Below, one piece after another: positions 16,417-25,562 of a stretch of DNA of 53,299 nucleotides. The notes below the pieces were generated by a model that saw nothing but the letters and a program-made list of their open reading frames with translations, was not told the DNA's origin and searched no databases. Position 1 is the stretch's first letter. Every line of letters begins with the position of its first letter. The translations under genes were made by a program, and so were the position numbers. This DNA comes from Holophagaceae bacterium. Its GTDB lineage: Bacteria > Acidobacteriota > Holophagae > Holophagales > Holophagaceae. The stretch lies in contig JANYLR010000105.1 in the NCBI GenBank assembly GCA_025363715.1, positions 1 to 53,299 of the forward strand. Direction: 5' to 3'.

Positions 16417-17867
16417 ATGCCGCCCATGCAGAGATACTTCACCTCGATGAATTCCTCGATGCCGTACCGAGAGCCCTCCCGGCCGATGCCGGATTCCTTC
16501 ATACCGCCGAAGGGGGCCACCTCGGTCGACACCAGGCCCGTGTTGATCCCGACCATGCCGTATTCCAGGGCCTCGGCCACCCGCCAGACCCGGCCGATGT
16601 CCCGGGTGTAGAAGTAGGAAGCCAGGCCGAATTCCGTATCGTTGGCCATGCGCACAGCCTCGGCATCGGTGCTGAACCGGAAGATCGGCGCCAGCGGGCC
16701 GAAGGTCTCTTCCCGGGCCACCAGCATGTCGCCGGCGACGTCGCAGAGGATGGTGGGCTGGAAGAAGCTGCCGCCCAACGCGTGGCGGTGCCCGCCGAGG
16801 ACGATGCGCGCGCCCTTGGCCACCGCATCGGCGATGTGCTCCTCGACCTTCTCCACAGCGGCCATGTCGATGAGCGGCCCCTGCTGGAATTCGCCCGTCA
16901 GCCCATCCCCGACCTTCATCTTTTCCACGGCGGCCACCAGCTTTTGGACGAAGGCCTCATACACACCATCCTGAACCAGCAGGCGGTTGGTGCAGACACA
17001 GGTCTGGCCGGTATTGCGGTATTTCGAGGCGATGGCGCCCTCGACCGCAGCGTCGAGATCGGCATCCTCGAAGACGATGAAGGGGGCGTTGCCGCCCAGC
17101 TCGAGTGAGACTTTCTTCACCGTGGCCGCGCACTGGGCCATGAGCTGCTTGCCGATTTCGGTGGAACCGGTGAAGGTCAGCTTGCGCACGATGGGATTCC
17201 CCGTCATTTCGGCACCAATGGCCGCGGCTGAACCAGTAATGACGCTGAACACACCAGCCGGGATTCCGGCCCGCTCGCCCAGCTCCGCCAAGGCCAGGGC
17301 CGAATAGGGCGTCGCGGTGGCGGGCTTCACCACCATGGTGCAGCCCGCCGCCAGGGCCGGACCGGCCTTGCGGGTGATCATGGCCGCCGGGAAGTTCCAG
17401 GGCGTGATCGCCGCGCAGACGCCGATGGGCTCCTTGATGACCACGATGCGCTTGTCGGCCGCGTGGCTGGGAATGGTGTCGCCGTAGATCCGCTTGCCTT
17501 CCTCCGCGAACCACTCGATGAAAGCGGCGGCGTAGGCGATCTCCCCCTTCGATTCCGCCAGCGGCTTGCCCTGCTCGGCGGTCATGAGGATGGCCAGGTC
17601 TTCCTGGTTGGCCATCATCAGCTCGAACCAGCGGCGCAGGATCGTGGCCCGCTCCTTCGCGGTCTTGGCCCGCCAGGCAGGCAGGGCGGCACTCGCGGCC
17701 TCGATGGCCCGGCGCGTTTCGTCGGTGCCCATCCGCGGGATGGTGCCCAGCTTCTGGCCGGTGGCCGGATTGGTCACGTCGATCACGGCGCCGCTATCCG
17801 CGCCCGTCCACTGGCCATCCAGATAGCACTGTTGCCTCAACAGGGAAGGATCTTTGAGCGTAATCAT
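16413..17867 (-). CDS. gabD: NAD(P)-dependent succinate-semialdehyde dehydrogenase
   Basis: Aldehyde dehydrogenase closely resembling E. coli GabD throughout, from LLRQQCYLDGQWTGADSG to the C-terminal KYLCMG. It oxidises succinate semialdehyde to succinate. The catalytic Glu is in LELGGNAPFIVF and the catalytic Cys in NTGQTCVCTNR; the cofactor loop FTGSTEIGKQL is clear. I use the ATG at 17867 because it gives the normal N-terminus; in-frame ATGs at 17888 and 17885 and a longer frame to 17948 exist, none with a strong Shine-Dalgarno. It converges on hisG. No GABA transaminase is nearby. Confidence 0.93.
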   Translation of the reverse strand: MITLKDPSLLRQQCYLDGQWTGADSGAVIDVTNPATGQKLGTIPRMGTDETRRAIEAASAALPAWRAKTAKERATILRRWFELMMANQEDLAILMTAEQGKPLAESKGEIAYAAAFIEWFAEEGKRIYGDTIPSHAADKRIVVIKEPIGVCAAITPWNFPAAMITRKAGPALAAGCTMVVKPATATPYSALALAELGERAGIPAGVFSVITGSAAAIGAEMTGNPIVRKLTFTGSTEIGKQLMAQCAATVKKVSLELGGNAPFIVFEDADLDAAVEGAIASKYRNTGQTCVCTNRLLVQDGVYEAFVQKLVAAVEKMKVGDGLTGEFQQGPLIDMAAVEKVEEHIADAVAKGARIVLGGHRHALGGSFFQPTILCDVAGDMLVAREETFGPLAPIFRFSTDAEAVRMANDTEFGLASYFYTRDIGRVWRVAEALEYGMVGINTGLVSTEVAPFGGMKESGIGREGSRYGIEEFIEVKYLCMGGI

Positions 17868-17995
17868 CGGAGCCGCTACCCCCATCATGAACATGAATGG
17901 ACCATGCCTCATTCCATCGAGGATGCCATTCGGCCTGTCGTGAAGCACCCCATGGTAAACGATCTATCACGCACCCGCAGAGGCCGGCCCCTGCC

Positions 17996-18877
17996 TCAGC
18001 TCCCCCACCAGAGCAGCGGCCGGAGGAACGGGATTCCCAGGTTGGAGTGAAGGCTGAAGGAGATCAGTGCACCCAGAAGGAAGCCCAGGCTGATCCTCGA
18101 AATCGGCAGGGGCCTGGGAAGCCGGGGCCACAGGAGGCCCCAGAGGAACCCCACGGCCAGGCCCCAACTGAGGACCCAGGCTGACGGATAGACCACGAAA
18201 GCCAAGGCGAGGAGCAGCAGGATGGCACCATTGGGAACCTGATCCAGCTTCTCGCGCAGGCGGGGGAGGCTCGCCAGCCCCGCCGCCAGGGCGCCGACGG
18301 CCATGACCGCGGCCCAGGTGCCCTCCAGGTGGAAATCGAACCAGGGCTTCGGCATGACCAGACCGAAGAGCAAGGGAGCCCAGAAGGCGTTCACTTGACG
18401 TCTGGAGGGTGGCAGGGCTTGCCCCTCCGGCCACAGCCCAGAGGCCCCCAGGAAGGCCGCGAGGCCAGCTCCTACCGGGGTCAGAATGGGATGCCAGGTC
18501 CCCGCATACTCCCAGGCGGCAATCCAGAGCCACAGCCCAGGTCCCGCGCTTTCGCGGGGAAAGGCATGGGCGACCAGGGAAAGGCCCAGGCCGAACAGGG
18601 CGGCCAACCCGGCCAGGCCCGCATGATGGGTATCCCAGTAGCCGAGGTTCAGGAACCGGGCCAGGGCCAGCACGCTCACCAGGGCCACCAGGCCCGCCAC
18701 CCGGAGCGTCCATTTGTTCTGCAGCCAAGCCTGCTGCCGACGAAGCCAATCCATCCAGGGGAGGAGCAGGATCGGGAGCAGCAGCAGCAAGGTGGCCGGA
18801 TGGCCCAGGTCCAGCCGGTAGAGGGTCAGGAGTCGGACAAGGCAGGCCACATAGAGAAAGAGCCAGATGGCAGTCAT
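17996..18877 (-). CDS. Polytopic inner-membrane protein, function unknown
   Basis: A 293-residue protein with about eight hydrophobic segments (for example LLLLLPILLLPW, VAGLVALVSVLALARFLNL, AILLLLALAFVVYPSAW) and basic loops. I recognise no catalytic motif or named family; one segment around PRESAGPGLWLWIAAWEYAG is reminiscent of intramembrane proteins in general but not diagnostic. Its ATG overlaps the stop of the metallophosphoesterase by ATGA (18874-18877), and it ends the three-gene operon beginning with the LTA-synthase-like sulfatase, so it may help handle the same envelope polymer or lipid. Confidence 0.75.
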   Translation of the reverse strand: MTAIWLFLYVACLVRLLTLYRLDLGHPATLLLLLPILLLPWMDWLRRQQAWLQNKWTLRVAGLVALVSVLALARFLNLGYWDTHHAGLAGLAALFGLGLSLVAHAFPRESAGPGLWLWIAAWEYAGTWHPILTPVGAGLAAFLGASGLWPEGQALPPSRRQVNAFWAPLLFGLVMPKPWFDFHLEGTWAAVMAVGALAAGLASLPRLREKLDQVPNGAILLLLALAFVVYPSAWVLSWGLAVGFLWGLLWPRLPRPLPISRISLGFLLGALISFSLHSNLGIPFLRPLLWWGS

Positions 18878-20040
18878 CGGCGGGCCTCCCCGAGCCAGGT
18901 GCCCGACGGCGTGCTGGCGATAGGCGTGGGGCTGGGCTGGCCGGGCAGGTCCTGGGTGTAGCGGACGAGCTGCCCCTGCTCGAACCGGAGGAGCCGGTAG
19001 CCGTGGTAGCTGTGGGGCCAGCGGGTCACATGCCGCAAGGCGTCCCCCAGGGCCGTGGTCACGACGAATTTCGTGCCGGGGAAATCGGCCGAGTCATCCC
19101 GAAAGGTCCCCGTGCTATCGAACACCGCGTCCTGGTGCCAGTGCCCGGTGAGGACGATGGGAACCTGACGTTCGAGACAGAGCTTGACGAGGCCGTCCCG
19201 GAACCCGTACAGGGGCCCGCCACTTTTCTCACCGTTGCCCAGGATCGCGGCGCCGGGAGGAAACACTGGATGGTGCAGCTGGACCAGGGGCACGCGCCCT
19301 GCCTTGGTGTCCAGCTGTTCGCGGAACCAGCGGAACTGGCTGGGGGTGAGCCGATCGCGACCATGGGCCGAGTCGAGACTGAGGATGCGGAAGGGGCCGA
19401 CATCCACGCGGTGCGTGGTGCGGGGCCCGAAATAGTGGAGGAAGCGGGCCCAGCCACCCCGCTCGTGGTTGCCCGGGCAGGCGATCACCGGGATGCCCAT
19501 GGCCTCCAGACGTCGGAACTGGCCGAGCATGAACCGGTACCAGGTCTCACTGGAATCGTAGGCGAGGTCGCCGGAAGCCAGAAAGGCCTGGGGCTTGACG
19601 ACGGCCATTTCATCCACGAACTGTTCGAGCATGGCCTCCTTCCCGGTGCTGGGGAAATCAGCGGCGTGAACCAGGGTCAGCTTATCGGGCAGTGTGCCCT
19701 CGCCCCAGTGTTCGAGACCATCCGTGGGGAGGCGGTAGACACCCTGAACTGGCGTGGGATCGGCCAGGGTGATCCAGTACCGGTTCCCGCAGCTGCGATG
19801 CCCCTGGATGCGCCGACCCCCGTTCTCCAGCTGGAATCCCCACTGCCGCTCCACCGCGGACGCGGCCACGCGCCACGGCAGGAAGGGCAGACTGGTGACG
19901 AATTCCACTTCGAAGGACACGCCCGGGCGGGCGATGGCGGGAGCTCCTAGGCGTGGCGCATCCAGGCGGGTCTTGAGGGGCAACCCCACCACCACGATGG
20001 CCAGGGCGGCGCAGACATAGGCCAGGATCCAGCGCTTCAT
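18874..20040 (-). CDS. Membrane-anchored calcineurin-type metallophosphoesterase
   Basis: A 388-residue protein with an N-terminal signal anchor (about residues 4-22) and a calcineurin-like phosphoesterase domain from about residue 120. Metal-site motifs: HAADFPSTG (a variant of DxH, with Pro where His is usual), ASGDLAYD, CPGNHERGG and LTGHWHQD (GHxH). The preceding region up to about 115 looks like a purple-acid-phosphatase-type beta domain. It should act on a phosphoester outside the cytoplasm. Start and stop overlap both neighbours as ATGA, so it is coupled to the sulfatase upstream and the membrane protein downstream. Substrate is unknown. Confidence 0.85.
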   Translation of the reverse strand: MKRWILAYVCAALAIVVVGLPLKTRLDAPRLGAPAIARPGVSFEVEFVTSLPFLPWRVAASAVERQWGFQLENGGRRIQGHRSCGNRYWITLADPTPVQGVYRLPTDGLEHWGEGTLPDKLTLVHAADFPSTGKEAMLEQFVDEMAVVKPQAFLASGDLAYDSSETWYRFMLGQFRRLEAMGIPVIACPGNHERGGWARFLHYFGPRTTHRVDVGPFRILSLDSAHGRDRLTPSQFRWFREQLDTKAGRVPLVQLHHPVFPPGAAILGNGEKSGGPLYGFRDGLVKLCLERQVPIVLTGHWHQDAVFDSTGTFRDDSADFPGTKFVVTTALGDALRHVTRWPHSYHGYRLLRFEQGQLVRYTQDLPGQPSPTPIASTPSGTWLGEARR

Positions 20041-22202
20041 AGCTGCCTCCCGATGGGCTTGTTGTGGGAAAGCAGGAACTTGGACCACTGGTGAAAGCCC
20101 TTCCCCAGCCGAGTCATCGAGCGGGCCCGCTCGGGTTCTTCAAGGCTGTGATCCTTCGGCGTGGGCTCGTCCAGCCGGTAAAGGGCCGAACGCCCATTGG
20201 GCTCGATGTTGACGTACCACTCTCCCTGGATCAGCCCCACCCGGGCCGGCCGGCGGAAGGTGGTGAAGGTGAAGGCCGCAGCCTTGTCCGCCCAGACGGG
20301 ATCCAGCAGATCCTTGCCTAGGGTCTGGTGCTCGAGGGGATGTCCCAGGAGGGAGGCCAGGGTAGGCAGCAGGTCCATCTGGGTGCCGAGGGTGGAGATC
20401 CGCCGCGGCTGCAGGAGGTGCGGCGCATAGATGACGCAGGGGATGTGGTGGACCCCCAGGGCCAGGTCACTGAAACGGGTATCAGTCATACCGCGGGGAA
20501 TGCCGTGATCCGCCCACAGCACATAGACGGTGTTGGCAAAGCCTGGGCTTTTTTCGGCCCGTTCGAAGAACTTGCGCAGGCTGTAGTCCATCAACCGCAC
20601 GGCGTTGTATTCCTCGTTGTCCACGAAGCCCGCCTGCTTGAGCTCCGTTGGGGCTTTCCGGTCCACCGTGAAATCTTTCAGGTGCCCGGGGATGGTGAAG
20701 GGCGGGTGGTTGCCACTGGTCTGGATGTAGGCCCAGTAGGGCGCCGTCTCACGCTCCAGCACAGCCTGGGCTTCCAGGAGCAGGTCCGCATCGCAGACGC
20801 CCCAGACATCGACCTTGGGCCCCTTATAGAAACCCTCTTCGTACAGTTTCAGGTCCTTGAAGTTGTTCTTCAGGACTCCCCGCATCTGGGCCCAGTTCGC
20901 GCTGCCCCCGAGGAAGTACGACTTCCGGTACTCATCGAAAACGCTCAGCGCCGAATGCTGATCCAGCAGCAGCGGGTTCCGGGTGGCGTTCTCGACCGAA
21001 CTCACATCGGGAATCCCGAAGAGCGTGGCGAACATCGAACGGCTGGTGTTCTCCATGGCCACATGAAAGCGATCGAAAAAGATGCCCTTGGCGGCTAGCT
21101 CATCCAGGTAGGGCGTGGGTTTCAGAGAATTGCCAAGCACGCCGGTCTTGAAGCCCGCCAGGCTTTCCAGCTGGATGAGGACGATGTTGGGATGGCTCTG
21201 GATCCGCGTGTGGGGCTCCTGATGGCGAAGCAGAGTCGGCAGGCCTTGGGCATCGGTCTGGACGGGAATGCCGAAATAGGCAGCCATGTCCGGTTGGGTG
21301 GCCTTCACCTGCTCCAGGTCGAAGCCTCCATCCATGTCCCGGCGGGTTTCCAGAAAGAACAGAATCGGGTTCAGGGCGAGGTGGGCGTGAAAGCTCTGTT
21401 TCGCCTCGAAGGCCTCGGACCACCGCAGGGGATAGGCGCTCCACTTGGCCCACATGAGCGCCAGGAGGAACAGGGTGAATCCGGCGTTGGCCAGCCGTCG
21501 CGCCCAGGGTGCGAGCTGCAACCCCCGCAATTCCCGGGTGAGCCTCCGCAGGGCCCAGAGGGAGGCGGCGGTGAGCAGGAGCAGCGCCAAGGCCAAACGG
21601 CCAAAGGGGTAGCTCTCCCACATCATCCGCAGGCTGGTGCCGGCATTGTCCAGGAACATCAGGAGGGTCCCATTGAGCCGCGTGTGGATGTAGCCGTAGC
21701 TGCCCGCATCCACCAGGTAGCCGAAGATCACCAAGGTGATGAGGAAGGCCGCGAAGGTGGCCCAGATCCAGCGGCCGCCGCGCGAGTTCAGTCCATGCCC
21801 TGGCGTGGCAAAGCGGTAGACAGCCACGAGCAGCAGGAAGCCCACCAGAATGGGTCGCGCGGCCCGATCATCGACCATGGCCACCAGCACCATCGCCACA
21901 TAGACCACCAGGGTTGCGGCAAGTACCCAGGGAGCCAGCCGCTCCCGCCAGGTGGGAATGACCGGTGGCGGAGTCCCTGTCAGCAACAGCAGCCAGGCCG
22001 GCATCACCAGAATGGCCGCCAGCCGTAGATCAAACTTGAGCCCCAGGTAGATCGATCGCCACGTATCCGGGTCCTGAAGCCCACGCAGCCCCTCGAACCC
22101 TGCAAGAAAGCCCAGTCTGGCCAGGGACAGCACAACGCCCAGGGCAGCCATCAGCAGCAGCATGGTTTGAATTTTCGTTCGATTCGAGGCAGTCATACCC
22201 AT
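20037..22202 (-). CDS. LTA-synthase-like sulfatase-family membrane enzyme
   Basis: A 721-residue protein of the LtaS/sulfatase type. About five transmembrane segments fill residues 1-240; the periplasmic alkaline-phosphatase-fold domain follows. Motifs in order: NIVLIQLESLAGF (metal-binding Glu), MENTSRSMFATLFG (Thr nucleophile), TSGNHPPFTIP (His) and VLWADHGIPRG (Asp-His). Known relatives transfer phosphoglycerol or phosphoethanolamine groups; in a diderm it may modify a periplasmic glycan or lipid. The codon at 22202 gives MGMTASN; an ATG at 22196 is equally possible. It starts the operon with the phosphoesterase and membrane protein. Confidence 0.87.
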   Translation of the reverse strand: MGMTASNRTKIQTMLLLMAALGVVLSLARLGFLAGFEGLRGLQDPDTWRSIYLGLKFDLRLAAILVMPAWLLLLTGTPPPVIPTWRERLAPWVLAATLVVYVAMVLVAMVDDRAARPILVGFLLLVAVYRFATPGHGLNSRGGRWIWATFAAFLITLVIFGYLVDAGSYGYIHTRLNGTLLMFLDNAGTSLRMMWESYPFGRLALALLLLTAASLWALRRLTRELRGLQLAPWARRLANAGFTLFLLALMWAKWSAYPLRWSEAFEAKQSFHAHLALNPILFFLETRRDMDGGFDLEQVKATQPDMAAYFGIPVQTDAQGLPTLLRHQEPHTRIQSHPNIVLIQLESLAGFKTGVLGNSLKPTPYLDELAAKGIFFDRFHVAMENTSRSMFATLFGIPDVSSVENATRNPLLLDQHSALSVFDEYRKSYFLGGSANWAQMRGVLKNNFKDLKLYEEGFYKGPKVDVWGVCDADLLLEAQAVLERETAPYWAYIQTSGNHPPFTIPGHLKDFTVDRKAPTELKQAGFVDNEEYNAVRLMDYSLRKFFERAEKSPGFANTVYVLWADHGIPRGMTDTRFSDLALGVHHIPCVIYAPHLLQPRRISTLGTQMDLLPTLASLLGHPLEHQTLGKDLLDPVWADKAAAFTFTTFRRPARVGLIQGEWYVNIEPNGRSALYRLDEPTPKDHSLEEPERARSMTRLGKGFHQWSKFLLSHNKPIGRQL

Positions 22203-22264
22203 CCAGGAAGCACAGAGCGCCTCACCCTGCCAGTGTAATGGCCAGGACCAGACAGCCGGGGATT

Positions 22265-23371
22265 TTACGAATCAGGATGAACCTCGCCGTAGATGTTGTC
22301 CCGCTGCCAGGGCTCGTAGCCGGCGGCGTGGATCATGCGATCCATTTCGTCCTGGTTCACGCTGTAGCAGGTGCCTGCGGCACTGACCACGTTCTCTTCG
22401 AGCATGAGGCTGCCCATGTCATCGCAGCCGTAGTGCAGGGCCAGCTGGCCGGTCTTGCGGCCCATGGTGACCCAGGAGCTCTGGATGTGGGCGAAGTTGT
22501 CGAGGAAGATGCGGGCCACTGCGATCGTGCGCAGGTACTCCACATCAGTGGGCTTGGGCACCTTGCCATCCCAGGGCGTGTGGCCGCTCTGGAAGGGCCA
22601 GGCGGCGAAGGCTGTGTAGCCACCGCCATTGTTCCGGGCCTGCGCGCGGTCCTGCTGGTCCCGCAGGGCCTCCAGATGCTCAATGCGTTCCGCCAGGGTT
22701 TCCGTGATGCCGAACATCATGGTGCCGGTGGTCTTCACGCCCTCCTCATGGGCCGCTTCCATCACTTCGAGCCACTTCTCGCGGCCCCCCTTCAGCGGGG
22801 CGATTTTCTTGCGGATGCGGTCCACCAGGATCTCTGCGCCGCCGCCGGGGATGGAACCGAGGCCCACCTCCCGCAGGTCCGCGATGGTCCGGCGCAAGGA
22901 CTGGCCGCTCAGCTTCGCCATCATCTGGATCTCCACCGGCGAGAAGCCGTGGACCCAGATACCCAGGTCGTGATGGAGGTAGCGCACCAGATCCAGGTAG
23001 TAGCTCCAGGGCAGGTCGGGATTCACGCCGCCCTGCAGCAGGAAGCCCGTGCCGCCGATGGCTTTCGTCTCCTCCGCCTTCTGCTTCAGCTGTTCCCGGG
23101 TGAGCACATAGCCCCGGCTGTCGCCGGGCTTGTGGTAGAAGGCGCAGAAGGTGCAGTAGACGTTGCAGACGTCCGTGTAGTTCACGTTGCGATCGATGAC
23201 GTAGCTGGCGCGGCGGGAGTCATTGTGGCGATCCCGCACGACCGTGGCGGCCACGGCCAGATCAGGCAGCTCCGCCTCATGCAGAAGCAGCGTCGCTTCC
23301 TGGGCAGAGACTCGCCTGCCCTGCAGGACTCCGCTCAGGATGTCCTCGGGCGTGGTGAGGGTTCTCAACAT
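22265..23371 (-). CDS. mqnC: Cyclic dehypoxanthine futalosine synthase (radical SAM)
   Basis: Radical SAM enzyme of the futalosine menaquinone pathway, cyclising dehypoxanthine futalosine. The cluster motif is CNVYCTFC in DRNVNYTDVCNVYCTFCAF; the DRNVNYT lead-in favours MqnC over MqnE. A barrel follows (GFLLQGGVNPDLPWSYY, GSIPGGGAEIL), and the C-terminus has TCYSVNQDEMDRMIHAAGYE. Length from the ATG at 23371 is 368 aa; a longer upstream frame overlaps the small Cys-rich gene and is not supported. Menaquinone would feed the quinol-oxidising cytochromes at 36741-40927. The other mqn genes are not in this window. Confidence 0.92.
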   Translation of the reverse strand: MLRTLTTPEDILSGVLQGRRVSAQEATLLLHEAELPDLAVAATVVRDRHNDSRRASYVIDRNVNYTDVCNVYCTFCAFYHKPGDSRGYVLTREQLKQKAEETKAIGGTGFLLQGGVNPDLPWSYYLDLVRYLHHDLGIWVHGFSPVEIQMMAKLSGQSLRRTIADLREVGLGSIPGGGAEILVDRIRKKIAPLKGGREKWLEVMEAAHEEGVKTTGTMMFGITETLAERIEHLEALRDQQDRAQARNNGGGYTAFAAWPFQSGHTPWDGKVPKPTDVEYLRTIAVARIFLDNFAHIQSSWVTMGRKTGQLALHYGCDDMGSLMLEENVVSAAGTCYSVNQDEMDRMIHAAGYEPWQRDNIYGEVHPDS

Positions 23372-23373
23372 CT

Positions 23374-23538
23374 CTAGGCCTTGTACCCCATCACCTGGAG
23401 GCAGCGACGGCAGACGCAATCCTGGCCTTCCACGCCGTGCTGGAAGTGCTCCAGGGTATAGGCGCAGCGGCACTTTTCGCAGATCTGGGTGGGATCAGTG
23501 CAGGTCTTGGGGGCGTAGAGATGCGTGGGATCGGGCAT
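23374..23538 (-). CDS. 54-residue Cys-rich putative zinc-binding protein
   Basis: A short reading frame with ATG at 23538 and TAG at 23374-23376, two bases before the mqnC ATG. The Shine-Dalgarno GGAG lies 6 bases upstream. The product is 54 residues and holds seven cysteines, six of them in two clusters, CEKCRC (residues 20-25) and CVCRRC (41-46), as in small zinc ribbons. Third positions are GC-rich like the neighbours and all codons are ordinary. It is probably translated with mqnC. I do not recognise the family. It could be a metallochaperone-like or regulatory partner, but that is only a guess. Confidence 0.72.
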   Translation of the reverse strand: MPDPTHLYAPKTCTDPTQICEKCRCAYTLEHFQHGVEGQDCVCRRCLQVMGYKA

Positions 23539-23562
23539 GACGGACTCCAACCTCTAGGATAG

Positions 23563-23587
23563 CAAGGCCCCGCATCGCGGGGCCTTG
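23563..23587 (-). terminator. Hairpin terminator downstream of hpf
   Basis: An 11-bp perfect stem, CAAGGCCCCGC-ATC-GCGGGGCCTTG, between hpf and the small Cys-rich gene. A second hairpin, CTGAAAACC-GCA-GGTTTTCAG, lies at 23592-23612 directly after the hpf stop. There is only a short T-rich tail, so the two stems together probably stop or attenuate the accA-to-hpf transcript. Confidence 0.6.
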
Positions 23588-23613
23588 TTACCTGAAAACC
23601 GCAGGTTTTCAGC

Positions 23614-23937
23614 CTACTCTTCGACCACACCAGCCTTGAGGCTCTCATGGGGGCGGGTATTGCGCTTGCCCTGGTGCTTGTGGGCCTGGGCCTCGAGCTT
23701 CTCCACGGCCTGGGTGATGCTGGTGTACATGTCGTCCGTGGTGGCTGACGCCACGAAGGCGTTGGCGCGGGTCTTCAGCGTGACCTCGGCCATGTGCCGG
23801 TGCTTCTCCACGCTCAGGATCACGTGCACATCGATGATGTCATCCAGGTAGGTGGTCATCTTGACCAGCCGCTCCTTCGTGAACTGCTTCAGGGGCTCGG
23901 TGAGCTCCATGTGGCGGCCGGTGTAGTTGACCTTCAT
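23614..23937 (-). CDS. hpf: Ribosome hibernation promoting factor, short form
   Basis: A 107-residue HPF/YfiA-type protein that binds the 30S decoding region and stabilises idle 70S or 100S ribosomes. The fold signature is visible: VNYTGRHMELTEPLKQFTKE, DDIIDVHVILSVEKHRHMAEV, MYTSITQAVEKLEAQAHKH. It lacks the long C-terminal dimerisation domain. It follows rpoN by 53 bases on the minus strand, the common bacterial order lptB-rpoN-hpf. Confidence 0.95.
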   Translation of the reverse strand: MKVNYTGRHMELTEPLKQFTKERLVKMTTYLDDIIDVHVILSVEKHRHMAEVTLKTRANAFVASATTDDMYTSITQAVEKLEAQAHKHQGKRNTRPHESLKAGVVEE

Positions 23938-23990
23938 GGGTTACTCCTGAAAGGGGCCGGTCGGCCCGGAATTGATGGGATCCGGCCCAG

Positions 23991-25562
23991 TTATCGGCGC
24001 CGGCGCTGGGAAGCCGGAGGAATTTTCAGTTCCTCCCGGTATTTGTTGACCGTCCGGCGGGCCACCTTGATGCCGTCCCGCTCCAACAGGCCCGCAATGG
24101 CCTCGTCAGACAAGGGCCTGGCGATGTCCTCGGCCTGCACGAAGGCCTTGATGCGGTGTTTCACCACGGTGGCGGAGACATCGGAATCCTTGGGACGGGC
24201 GGAGAAGAAATAGTTCAGGTCGAAAAGGCCCTGGGGCGTATGGATGGTCTTGGCCTTCACCACGCGGCTGATGGTGCTTTCGTGGAAGCCCGTGGCTTCG
24301 GCCACATCCCGCAGCACCATGGGTCGGAGGCGTTCGATGCCGTGCTCAATGAACTCCTTCTGGAGTTCCACGATCTGGGCTGAGACCCGCAGCACGGTGC
24401 GGTTGCGGTCCTCCACGCCCCGGATGAAATCCCGGGCGCTGCGGAACCGCTCGCGGATGAAGTCCTTGTCGCACTTGGCTTCGCTGGAAGCCATGAACCG
24501 CGGGTACTCGCCGTTCACCTTCAGGCGGGGCAGGCCCTCATCGTTGAGGTAGACCTTCCAGTTGCCATCTTCGCCCTTGAGCACCACCACATCAGGTTTC
24601 ACCACCCGTTCACCATCGGGATCGAAGGCCCGGCCCGGCGAGGGGTTGAGGTGCTTCAGTTGCTCCATGGCCGCGCCCAGTTCTTCGTCGGAACAGGCCA
24701 GGGCCCGGCGGAGCCTGGAACTATCCCGCTGGGCAAGCAGCTCCGAGAAATCCTGGATAATGCGCACGGCCAGGTCGTCCGGTTCCGCTCCCGCGTGGCG
24801 CAGCTGCAGCAGCAGGCATTCCTGGACGGTGAAACAGCCCACGCCGGAGGGGTCGAATTCCTGCAGCACATCCAGGGCCGCCCGCAGGGCCTCCTCGGTC
24901 ACGCCGAAATCCGCCGCCAGCTTGGTGGGCGTGGCTTCCAGGGAAGGCTGATCCGGATCCATGCGGAGGAAGCCCTTGGGATCCATCCGGTCGATGAGCC
25001 GTTCCACGATGGGCGCTCTGGGATCCTCGTGTTCCAGCGTTTCATACAGCTGGCCCAGCAGGTGGTCCTGCAGGGATTCGAAGGCGCTGAGTCGATCCTC
25101 CCAGGACATCCGGTCCTCTTCTGGGAGGTTGCTGGTGCGGGGCAGATCCGAATCCCAGCTGTTCTCGGCCCCCAGTTCGGTCTCCTGCACCTGGGCCACG
25201 CCTTCTTCCGTGAATTTCTCCAAATCGCCGTCGGGATTCATTTCACCCGCCGCATCCAGCATGGGTCCCAGGTCGACGGTGTCCACCCCTTCGGGCAGCT
25301 CGCCAGCATCCGACATCTGCTCGGCGGAACCTTCCGTCACATCGGAATCCCGGCCCTCCTCGATGGCCTCGAGGGTCGGCACTTCGTCGCTGTCATCGGC
25401 CAGTTCCAGCAGCGGGTTGTCTTCCAGCTCACGCTCGATGGTCTGGGAGAGCTCCTGGAGGTTCATCTGCCAAAGTTTTAGCTTCAGCTGCATGGCCGGC
25501 GTGAGCGCGAGGGTCTGGCTTTGGGCCAGGCGCTGGGAGAGGAACGGTCCGGCGGCTGCCAT
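23991..25562 (-). CDS. rpoN: RNA polymerase sigma-54 factor
   Basis: Sigma-54, 523 aa. Region I at the N-terminus is Gln/Leu-rich (LTPAMQLKLKLWQMNLQEL), followed by an acidic region II (about residues 45-115), the core-binding domain, the helix-turn-helix and the C-terminal RpoN box ARRTVNKYREELKIP that reads the -24 element. It is intact. The start shares a base with the lptB stop (TGATG), so the two are coupled. Genes with enhancer-binding activators are not in this window. Confidence 0.97.
   Translation of the reverse strand: MAAAGPFLSQRLAQSQTLALTPAMQLKLKLWQMNLQELSQTIERELEDNPLLELADDSDEVPTLEAIEEGRDSDVTEGSAEQMSDAGELPEGVDTVDLGPMLDAAGEMNPDGDLEKFTEEGVAQVQETELGAENSWDSDLPRTSNLPEEDRMSWEDRLSAFESLQDHLLGQLYETLEHEDPRAPIVERLIDRMDPKGFLRMDPDQPSLEATPTKLAADFGVTEEALRAALDVLQEFDPSGVGCFTVQECLLLQLRHAGAEPDDLAVRIIQDFSELLAQRDSSRLRRALACSDEELGAAMEQLKHLNPSPGRAFDPDGERVVKPDVVVLKGEDGNWKVYLNDEGLPRLKVNGEYPRFMASSEAKCDKDFIRERFRSARDFIRGVEDRNRTVLRVSAQIVELQKEFIEHGIERLRPMVLRDVAEATGFHESTISRVVKAKTIHTPQGLFDLNYFFSARPKDSDVSATVVKHRIKAFVQAEDIARPLSDEAIAGLLERDGIKVARRTVNKYREELKIPPASQRRRR

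Noticed and set aside
17949..17995. Near-palindrome GCAGAGGCCGGCCCCTGC near 17978 as a terminator of the 17996 gene
   Set aside because: It has a mismatch, no loop of useful size and no T-run; the evidence is too thin.
24651..25481. 276-residue plus-strand frame antisense to rpoN
   Set aside because: rpoN is unmistakable on the other strand; composition is that of a shadow frame.
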